DNA of 64,000 nt, taken from CAWJTV01 sp963845695. GTDB lineage: Bacteria > Planctomycetota > Planctomycetia > Isosphaerales > Isosphaeraceae. The notes beneath the pieces are model-generated. The model saw only the letters and a program-made list of their open reading frames with translations. It searched no databases and was not told the DNA's origin. The stretch spans positions 744,001-808,000 of the forward strand of contig CAWJTQ010000013.1 in NCBI GenBank assembly GCA_963845695.1, written 5' to 3'. A program made the position numbers and the translations under genes. Positions 58,353 to 64,000 of this stretch are shown here, in pieces (position 1 is the first letter of the stretch; each line of letters starts with the position of its first letter).

Positions 58353-59285
58353 ATGGAACGACGCGGGCTCAACATCCGTAAAGGCTTTCTCAAGTTGTGG
58401 TTGCCGATCATTCGGGGACTGCCGTTACCGGTAGCGTCCCGGTTCGTATCGGGTATTGGCCGGATGGAGTACCGCGTCTCGCACCGGCTCCGGTCGTCGT
58501 TCCAGCAGGCAGTCGGCCGCGGCCAATCCCTCCTGGGCTGCCAGTGGGACGTGCCGGCCGTGAGCCGGGAACTGGCCGGGAATCACGTGTTATGGCGGAC
58601 GCGGGACCTGCTGCTCGACGGCGTCCCCGATCGCCGTGCTGGCCAGATGTTCCTCGTGTCGGGGCGCGAGCACCTGGATGCGGCTTACGCCCGGGGCCGC
58701 GGCTGCATCGTGCTGGCGAGCCATTTCGGGGCGCATCTCCTGCCGGCGCACTGGCTGTTCCGCGAAAGCTTCCCGGTCCGGTTCTACATGGAGCGTCCCC
58801 GGCACATCTCGCGGTACATGGCCCGACACTTCGAGACCGACGGACCGCTCGGTCAGGACAAGCTGTTCATTTCCCGGCAGGGGGTCCCGGCGGATTCGGC
58901 CAGCTCGATCCTCCGAGCGGCCCGCACCCTCAAGGCCGGGATGCTGCTCTACCTCGCCGGTGATGTCCGATGGACGGGTCAGCTCACGGAAGAAGCCCGG
59001 TTCCTGGGCAAGACGTTGCGGTTCTCGACGACCTGGGTCGTGCTCGCCGCGATGACCGAGGTGCCGGTCGTGATGGTCTTCTGCCGGATGGAGCCCGACG
59101 GCCGCTACCACATCGAGTTCCGCCCCGCCTTCCAGGTCCCCAAGGATGCTCCCGAGAAGGGCGAAACCGGCCGGTGGGTGCGGCACTTCCTCGAAATCCT
59201 CGAGGACCAGGTCCGTCGATATCCGGCCAACAGCAATGACTATTTCTTCTGGGAAGCGTCGAACAACCTCAACGAGGTGGCCTGA
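58353..59285 (+). CDS. LpxL/HtrB-type lysophospholipid acyltransferase
   Basis: 310 residues from ATG 58353. Basic N-terminus with a membrane-associating helix (KLWLPIIRGLPLPVASRFVS), a HxxxxH-type acyltransferase box CIVLASHFGAHLLPAHWL, RFYMERPRHISRYMARHF, LKAGMLLYLAGDVRWTG (binding-pocket Gly-Asp) and PVVMVFCRMEPDGRYHIEF, ending SNDYFFWEASNNLNE. Related enzymes add secondary acyl chains to lipid A or other lipids at the inner membrane. It follows the ACP by 84 nt, fitting use of acyl-ACP as donor. Confidence 0.8.
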   Translation: MERRGLNIRKGFLKLWLPIIRGLPLPVASRFVSGIGRMEYRVSHRLRSSFQQAVGRGQSLLGCQWDVPAVSRELAGNHVLWRTRDLLLDGVPDRRAGQMFLVSGREHLDAAYARGRGCIVLASHFGAHLLPAHWLFRESFPVRFYMERPRHISRYMARHFETDGPLGQDKLFISRQGVPADSASSILRAARTLKAGMLLYLAGDVRWTGQLTEEARFLGKTLRFSTTWVVLAAMTEVPVVMVFCRMEPDGRYHIEFRPAFQVPKDAPEKGETGRWVRHFLEILEDQVRRYPANSNDYFFWEASNNLNEVA

Positions 59286-59292
59286 TCCTCGT

Positions 59293-59365
59293 CGGGTGCT
59301 CTGCGAGCACCCATTCCAGCACCAATCGCAACCGGCGAGACCCATCGGTGCTCGCAGAGCACCCG
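59293..59365. repeat. Perfect 19-bp inverted repeat
   Basis: CGGGTGCTCTGCGAGCACC (59293-59311) and its exact reverse complement at 59347-59365, with a 35-nt loop, between the acyltransferase and the phosphatase. The arms are also partly self-palindromic. No U-run follows. It may be a dispersed element or reduce read-through within the operon. Confidence 0.75.
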
Positions 59366-59396
59366 AGAGCAGAGGACTTCCCATCAGGAGACGCGT

Positions 59397-60776
59397 ATGA
59401 GCCAGGATGGCTGGAACCAGTTGCGTCAACCATGGCCCTGGCTGGTCCTGGCCCTGACCGTGATTCCCGCGGTCTGGCACGTCCTGGACTTCGACGAAGA
59501 CATCGACCCGGAGTTTCCCCAGGTCGAGCGGCCGTGGTTCAGCGTCGCACCTCCTGCGGCGTACCGGCTGGCGGAGCCGGGAGATACGCTGGATCGGATC
59601 GAGCTCTACTTCGCTGCGGCGAGCGTGATCCTGGCGGCGGGCGGCCTGGCCGCGGCCCGGGGGCGCGGGTGCTGGCCGGCCGCGATGGCGATCGGCCTGG
59701 CCGGCCTCTGGTATGGCGCGACGCCCGGCCCGACGGTCGACGGCTGGCACGGACTGGGCTGGAGGACGATCCTCGATGACAGCGCGCCGATCGGCGTGCG
59801 AGCGACCTTATTGACGGCCGCGCTGGCCCTTGCGGGGATCATCGCGGGGACGGTCTGGCGCCGGAGGGATCGCCTGGGCGAACTCTCGCGCGCCTCCCGC
59901 GCACGGGGAACGGGCGGACTCTGGGTGGCGGCCCTGTTGCTCGCGGTGGCCAGACCGTTCGAGATCCCGGGCGTCGAGCCCCGCGGCTACTGGCCGCGCT
60001 GGGCGATGATCTGGGCGCTGCTGGCCTTCGACCTGGGCCTCCTGATCGAGCTGATGCCTCGTCTCACATCGCGGAGGAGCCGGTGGGTCATGGGTGCCGT
60101 GGCGCCGGCGGGATGGCTGGTCCTGGTGGTGCTGGGAATCGACTTGACGTGGTATCACCGTCCGCTGGCCCGGCTCAAGGTCGTCGTGCCGGATCGGATC
60201 TACATCAGCGCCATGCCCACCCGGCACGGCCTGGAGATCGCCCAGCATCGCCGTCACTTCCGCACGATCATCAACCTCTTTCCCGAAGAGACGTCACAGC
60301 GCAGCCCGATCCTGGGAGACGAGCTGAAGTTCATTCGAGAGCACGGGCTCCAATACCTGGCCAGCCCCTCCGATCCCTCGCCGGCCGCCTCGAACGCCTT
60401 CCTGAGCCAGACGTTAGCCCTGGCCCAGGACCCATCGGCCTGGCCGATCCTCGTCCATTGCCACGGCTGCATGGATCGTTCACCCGCCTGGATGGGGATC
60501 TACCGATTCGTCGTACAGGGCCGGCCACTGGCTGAGGTCATGCAAGAGATCGAACGACACCGGGGATATCGTCCCAAGGCCTCGGTGATCTTGCTGTACA
60601 ATCGGGTGCTACCCCCGCGCGCCGGCGCACGCTACTGGGCCGACCCGACGGCCATGCTCCTCCGGCGGTGTGCCGAAGGCACGTACGATCCCATGCGGAG
60701 CCCGGGCGACCTTGCGGCTGGCCATCGTGGTCAGACACCGGACCAGGCCGATCCGTCGCCGCATCGGACCCGTTGA
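59397..60776 (+). CDS. Polytopic membrane protein with dual-specificity-type phosphatase domain
   Basis: 459 residues. Six or so N-terminal helices (PWLVLALTVIPAVWHVL, LYFAAASVILAAGGLAA, LLTAALALAGIIAGTVW, WAMIWALLAFDLGLLIELM, APAGWLVLVVLGIDL) are followed by a cytoplasmic DSP/PTP fold: VVPDRIYISAMPTRHGLEIA, FRTIINLFPEE and the P-loop ILVHCHGCMDRSPAWMG (Cys-X5-Arg). Such domains dephosphorylate phosphoproteins or phosphoinositol/PGP-type lipids; with an acyltransferase upstream a lipid phosphate is a reasonable guess. Last gene of the plus-strand lipid operon. Confidence 0.8.
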   Translation: MSQDGWNQLRQPWPWLVLALTVIPAVWHVLDFDEDIDPEFPQVERPWFSVAPPAAYRLAEPGDTLDRIELYFAAASVILAAGGLAAARGRGCWPAAMAIGLAGLWYGATPGPTVDGWHGLGWRTILDDSAPIGVRATLLTAALALAGIIAGTVWRRRDRLGELSRASRARGTGGLWVAALLLAVARPFEIPGVEPRGYWPRWAMIWALLAFDLGLLIELMPRLTSRRSRWVMGAVAPAGWLVLVVLGIDLTWYHRPLARLKVVVPDRIYISAMPTRHGLEIAQHRRHFRTIINLFPEETSQRSPILGDELKFIREHGLQYLASPSDPSPAASNAFLSQTLALAQDPSAWPILVHCHGCMDRSPAWMGIYRFVVQGRPLAEVMQEIERHRGYRPKASVILLYNRVLPPRAGARYWADPTAMLLRRCAEGTYDPMRSPGDLAAGHRGQTPDQADPSPHRTR

Positions 60777-60788
60777 CGGTCCTTTCCC

Positions 60789-61205
60789 TCAGCCCACGAC
60801 GAGCGACTCGATGGCCGGCGCGATGCGTTCCAGGACGGTCGGCCAGCCACCACCCATGCCTTCGAAGGCTTTCTTGCCCAGCGGAGATTCCAGGTCGAAG
60901 CCGGCGTGCTCGAGGTGTAGACGCGTGCCGCGGTGTTGCGGCTCGAGTCGCCACGTGATCGTCGAATCGAGCGTGCCGGGTGCGAAGCTATCGCTCAAGA
61001 GACGTTCCCGCTCGACCGCGAGGACCTCACACGGCTGTTGCCCCCAGGGTCCCATATCCAGGGTGAAACGATGCCCGACCACCGGTCTCACGTCGCCCGC
61101 CGCCCACCATTTCGCGTGAATCTCCGGATCCGTCAGTGCCTTCCAGACCTTCGCAGGGGGATGATGAATCCACTGCGACAATCGAATCACGCCTCGCTCC
61201 GTCAT
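60789..61205 (-). CDS. SRPBCC (AHSA1-like) domain protein
   Basis: 138 residues: GVIRLSQWIHHPPAKVWKAL, TDPEIHAKWWAAGDVRPVVG, HRFTLDMGPWGQQPCEVLAV, ITWRLEPQHRGTRLHLEHAG and GWPTVLERIAPAIESLV. The AHSA1 helix-grip fold binds hydrophobic ligands. ATG 61205 overlaps the TGA of the ArsR gene (61202-61204) in an ATGA arrangement, exactly as in the pair at 9214-10055. The two pairs are only distantly similar in sequence, so this is a shared design rather than a recent copy. Confidence 0.88.
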   Translation of the reverse strand: MTERGVIRLSQWIHHPPAKVWKALTDPEIHAKWWAAGDVRPVVGHRFTLDMGPWGQQPCEVLAVERERLLSDSFAPGTLDSTITWRLEPQHRGTRLHLEHAGFDLESPLGKKAFEGMGGGWPTVLERIAPAIESLVVG

Positions 61206-61516
61206 GGTTCCTCTTCGTCCAGGATGGCGTCAAGGGCCTGCATACGCTCGCGCCGAGTAGTGCGCAAAGGGCTTCAGCCATTGGTCCACCTCGATCAGGC
61301 GCGCCGGCTCGAGATGGTAGTAGCGCTCGCGCCGCGCCGCTCGTCACGAACCAGCCTGGCCTCTCGCAACACCTGCAAATGCTCCGAAACGGCAGGGCGG
61401 CGCAACGAGAACTCGCTCACCAGATGGTTGACCGTATACGGCCGGCCCATCAGGAGTTCCAGGATCCGGCGGCGAACCGGGTTTGCCAGCACGCTGAAAA
61501 CATCGGGCGTCGTCAT
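61202..61516 (-). CDS. ArsR-family regulator (two compensating frameshifts)
   Basis: From ATG 61516: MTTPDVFSVLANPVRRRILE, winged helix YTVNHLVSEFSLRRPAVSEHLQVLREARLV, then DERRG where the frame slips near 61325. The expected wing RYYHLEPARLIEVDQWLKPF appears in the next frame and a second slip near 61255 leads to MQALDAILDEEEP and TGA at 61202. Net length is a multiple of three, about 104 residues, normal for the family. It controls the SRPBCC gene and probably itself through the palindrome at 61530-61547. Confidence 0.75.
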
Positions 61517-61523
61517 GCCGGGA

Positions 61524-61553
61524 ATAATATGTCGGAAGTTTCCGACATGTCAA
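61524..61553 (-). promoter_or_regulatory. ArsR promoter with operator filling the spacer
   Basis: On the minus strand TTGACA (61553-61548) and TATTAT (61529-61524) are separated by exactly 18 nt, and those 18 nt are the perfect palindrome TGTCGGAAGTTTCCGACA (61530-61547). The start codon at 61516 lies 7 nt after the -10, so the mRNA would be leaderless. Binding of the repressor to the palindrome would block RNA polymerase directly. The -35 overlaps the stop of the upstream transglutaminase gene. Confidence 0.75.
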
Positions 61554-62410
61554 GAGCGCGGGAAAGTCACGGGTGGCGGTTGAGCGGAAGCGGGCAGGGC
61601 GGGTGGGCCGGCATCACGGGCGTCGAGACCAGCCTCCTGGACCTGGACGGATTGCTCGACGAGTTGGCTGGTACCCCAGAAGGTGAGCATCGGTACGTCA
61701 GCGGCGTCTCGTCCCACGGCGATCGGGACAAGTGCCGGCCGGGGCTCTTCGGACGTCGCATCGACGTTGTGCCAGGCCCCGGCCAAGTAGACCTGCACGA
61801 ATCCGTGGAAGTCGGGCGGCTCGAGGCCCAGGGCATATCCCGAGACGTACCGGGCCGGGATGTCGAGCGCACGACAACAGGCGATGACCAGGTGGGCGAA
61901 GTCGCGACAGACGCCGATCCGTTCGGTCGCCGTATCGAAGGCCGAGGTGAGCGAGTCAGTCGTTCCGTAACGATATTCGACATGGCGCCGGACCCATTCG
62001 GCGATGCCTCGGACTCGCCCGCCTCCCGACGGCAGGTCTCCGAATTCGCTCCGGGCCATTCGAGCGAGCAGGTCTGACTGACAGTATCGGGATGGGAGTG
62101 TGTAGATCATCACGTCGGGCGGGATCTCCTGGGGAGTGTGCTGGGCGGCCTCGGCGGGAACGGCGACGTTCGGGACCGCTTCGATCTCGCCCGTGAATTC
62201 GAACCAGAAGAGGCCTTTCCCGGCCACGAGATGCCGGCGCGGATTGCCGTAAAGGTCGTGGCTCAGTTCGCCATAGGTCGTGGGCGTGGTCACGAGCCGC
62301 TCCCGCTCGACCCGGTGAGCCGGCCCGACCAGCGGGGGCTCGACCATCAGGCACAGAAAGGTCTCGGCCGCCAGCTCGTATGTGGCGGTGGCTCGTACGG
62401 TCAGCCGCAT
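61550..62410 (-). CDS. Transglutaminase-like (cysteine protease fold) protein
   Basis: 286 residues. N-terminal beta domain (LTVRATATYELAAETFLCLM, DLYGNPRRHLVAGKGLFWFE) and a transglutaminase core: VRGIAEWVRRHVEYRYGTTD, catalytic Cys in ERIGVCRDFAHLVIACCRAL, His in EPPDFHGFVQVYLAGAW and Asp in WHNVDATSE. This arrangement is the common bacterial TgpA/SCO family of putative peptidases or cross-linking enzymes, cytoplasmic here because no signal peptide is seen. The C-terminal ~40 residues are Pro/Ala-rich. Substrate unknown. Confidence 0.85.
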   Translation of the reverse strand: MRLTVRATATYELAAETFLCLMVEPPLVGPAHRVERERLVTTPTTYGELSHDLYGNPRRHLVAGKGLFWFEFTGEIEAVPNVAVPAEAAQHTPQEIPPDVMIYTLPSRYCQSDLLARMARSEFGDLPSGGGRVRGIAEWVRRHVEYRYGTTDSLTSAFDTATERIGVCRDFAHLVIACCRALDIPARYVSGYALGLEPPDFHGFVQVYLAGAWHNVDATSEEPRPALVPIAVGRDAADVPMLTFWGTSQLVEQSVQVQEAGLDARDAGPPALPASAQPPPVTFPRS

Positions 62411-62439
62411 GCAACCCGTCTCCCCAAGTGCCGCGTTTC

Positions 62440-63084
62440 CTACCGGATACTTCGACTCTGATCATCCCTTCGGATCTCTTCCGTGAGTTTGTAAACCCGG
62501 GTTGTCGGATTGCGTCCGAGATCACCTGCGCTTTGGGCTGACTGATCCATTCGTTTCGCTCGCGCCACCGCTTGCTCGTATCCTACCGAGTAAACTGTGA
62601 ACTCAACGCCCTTATCATATCCGGATACATGCTTGGACAACAACTGCACGATCTTCCCTCGGTGCTGCATGCCGGGACTGTCCCTGAAATGTAAGAGGAG
62701 CCACAGCTCGAAGCACGGATTCGAGATCGCCAGTTTAATGTCGTTGTCTCGCGCCATCTGCAAGGCATCGGGGACGTGCGGGTGATCGTCCACGTCGAAG
62801 ACACACCAGATCGAGTCATCAGCCAGGTTCTCATCGCGTTTCCGCCTGGCGGCGTCCTCCGCCTCCTCCTTGTACTTCTTGGCGATGTTCACCAGGGTCC
62901 TTGGAACCCCGTGCTCACGGGCGATCCCGACGTCGACCAGCTTGCGGTAGGCCGTTGCGAACTCCTTGAAATACTCGGGTTCGGTCCGCTCGCCCTCGCA
63001 GACGACGAGGATGACGGGCTTGGGCTCGCGGAATGCCGGTCGCCGAGCCGGTCTGCGCTGGCGGTCGCGGCGATGGCTGGCCAT
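62440..63084 (-). CDS. rloB: RloB-family protein (AbiL-type partner)
   Basis: 214 residues. A basic N-terminus (MASHRRDRQRRPARRP) precedes a Toprim-like RloB core: PVILVVCEGERTEPEYFKEF, with the acidic pair Glu-Gly-Glu, IWCVFDVDDHPHVPDAL (D-x-D-D), IKLAISNPCFELWLLLHFRD and SKHVSGYDKG. RloB acts with an AAA ATPase in AbiL-type abortive infection; a nuclease role is likely from the Toprim-like residues. The ATPase stop at 63091 is only 6 nt upstream of ATG 63084, so the pair forms an operon. Confidence 0.85.
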   Translation of the reverse strand: MASHRRDRQRRPARRPAFREPKPVILVVCEGERTEPEYFKEFATAYRKLVDVGIAREHGVPRTLVNIAKKYKEEAEDAARRKRDENLADDSIWCVFDVDDHPHVPDALQMARDNDIKLAISNPCFELWLLLHFRDSPGMQHRGKIVQLLSKHVSGYDKGVEFTVYSVGYEQAVARAKRMDQSAQSAGDLGRNPTTRVYKLTEEIRRDDQSRSIR

Positions 63085-63090
63085 CTCGGC

Positions 63091-64000
63091 TCACTCCTTC
63101 GCCGTTGCTGTCGTTTCCTCGCTCCATGGGAACCCACCCAGAAACGGGATGGCACCATAACGGCCCTGGAGGTATCCCCGCTCGAGGTTTTCGGCCTTGC
63201 GAGGCTTGTAGTCCGTCAAGGGATAGAGCACAGTGGCTCCCTCATTGTCTTTCTCCGTGAGCCAGACTTGGTCGCGCCTCAGCGCGGGTTCGCCCACGGT
63301 CGTGCCGAGTAGATTGGTATCGTGTGTCGTGAAGATGATCTGGGCATTGCGCGGATTTGCGGCCGGATCATTGAACTGGCGGACGATGTGCCGAGCCAGT
63401 GCGGGATGGAGGCTGGATTCCAACTCGTCCACGAGAAGAACTCCGCCCTCATCCATGGCGTCCAAGACGGGCAAAGCGAGACGGAAGAGCATCTGCGTCC
63501 CCCGCGACTCATCTTCGAGGGGCAGCCATGCGTCATCAATTTCACTTTGATGCTTCAATTGGAGCCTTCGTGATCGTGGAGGCCGATGCGACTCACCCTT
63601 GCTTACCCTCAAATCCATAATTCCGATATCCGCATTCCTTAAGAGGGCGCGGAAGCGATCCAGCAGCGGTTCTTCCAGAACTCCTCCTGAGAACAGCAGC
63701 GGTTGGCGTGCGTTGATCGCGGCATCCTCAAGCATTCCAGCGAGCCAGTTTTCGGACGGCCATCCCCGTACGGAGAATAGTCTTCCGGCCGACACGTTTA
63801 CGGTTTGAATCCCTCGAAACCAGAAGAAGATCCGCGTGAGCTGCGGGTGACGATGCTGTGCCGCGGCCGAAAGGAACAGTGCGTTGGGGCCGGTCACCTC
63901 CTCGATGGTCTTGTTCTCACCCTTCAAGCTCTCGCCGAACTTGAATGCCTTGCCGTCTCGCGTGTACCAGGTTTGCTTTTTCCCGCTCGGCCACGCGTAC
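63091..64000 (-). CDS. AAA/ABC-type ATPase, AbiL/RloA-like (5' end beyond window)
   Basis: C-terminal ~303 codons of an ATPase whose N-terminus, including Walker A, lies outside the window. Visible features: KAFKFGESLKGENKTIEEVT, WLPLEDESRGTQMLFRLALP (ABC-like signature region), GGVLLVDELESSLHPALARH (Walker B with catalytic Glu), IIFTTHDTNLLG (switch His) and RRDQVWLTEKDNEGATVLYP followed by YLQGRYGAIPFLG, the typical end of OLD/RloA-like ATPases. Together with RloB it matches the two-gene AbiL abortive infection layout. Function as anti-phage system is inferred from family and pairing. Confidence 0.85.
   Translation of the reverse strand, partial: YAWPSGKKQTWYTRDGKAFKFGESLKGENKTIEEVTGPNALFLSAAAQHRHPQLTRIFFWFRGIQTVNVSAGRLFSVRGWPSENWLAGMLEDAAINARQPLLFSGGVLEEPLLDRFRALLRNADIGIMDLRVSKGESHRPPRSRRLQLKHQSEIDDAWLPLEDESRGTQMLFRLALPVLDAMDEGGVLLVDELESSLHPALARHIVRQFNDPAANPRNAQIIFTTHDTNLLGTTVGEPALRRDQVWLTEKDNEGATVLYPLTDYKPRKAENLERGYLQGRYGAIPFLGGFPWSEETTATAKE

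Overview
The window is high-GC DNA from a planctomycete, most likely of the Isosphaeraceae/Gemmataceae type. Evidence: three DUF1559 genes (two with a pilin-like RRGFTLIELLVV start), FG-GAP/ASPIC proteins with TPR heads, several small membrane proteins opening with an FTIRSLMIAVAVVA-type helix, a DUF5650 repeat protein, a PEP-CTERM protein, and many short dispersed palindromes. This placement rests on gene content only. About 20 reading-frame breaks fall inside otherwise well-conserved genes, several in runs of CG dinucleotides; many may be assembly indels, so broken genes are reported as one locus with the break marked.

Layout. 0.4-2.5 kb: a two-gene module, SIR2-like domain fused to a P-loop nucleoside-kinase-like domain plus a nucleoside 2-deoxyribosyltransferase, which looks like an NAD/nucleotide-centred conflict system. 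2.7-10 kb: DUF4874/DUF4832 protein, DUF1345 membrane protein, a multiply broken unknown gene, two DUF3427 helicase-tail remnants around a DUF2235 hydrolase, and an ArsR-SRPBCC pair. 10.8-19.4 kb: ASPIC protein, small membrane proteins, BON protein, a GvpH-like remnant, DUF1559, an endonuclease/phosphatase-fold protein and dihydrolipoamide dehydrogenase. 20.7-30.6 kb: two successive modules, each a DUF1559 gene, one or two tiny lipoproteins sharing a DQMK motif, and a TPR protein (the second fused to FG-GAP/ASPIC).

31-44.3 kb: a small membrane protein, an ECF sigma factor continuous with a MacB-like periplasmic domain, a 3.4 kb DUF5650 repeat gene lying between two 18-bp tmRNA/tRNA-end-like direct repeats, a group II intron whose reverse transcriptase has DADD instead of YADD, and a PQQ sugar dehydrogenase/multiheme cytochrome. 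44.6-52.3 kb: GT39-like glycosyltransferase, ankyrin protein, membrane protein, ribonuclease Y with its usual YmdB-type phosphodiesterase neighbour, and a PEP-CTERM protein.

52.4-60.8 kb: an acyl-lipid locus, with a minus-strand set (ACP, PlsC-type acyltransferase, APH-fold protein) and a plus-strand operon (ketoacyl synthase, ACP, LpxL-type acyltransferase, membrane phosphatase), the two separated by a lipoprotein gene and a FAH-family gene. 60.8-64 kb: a second ArsR-SRPBCC pair with a very clear promoter/operator, a transglutaminase-like protein, and an AbiL-like pair (RloB plus AAA ATPase) running off the right edge. Candidate defence loci therefore lie near both ends of the window.
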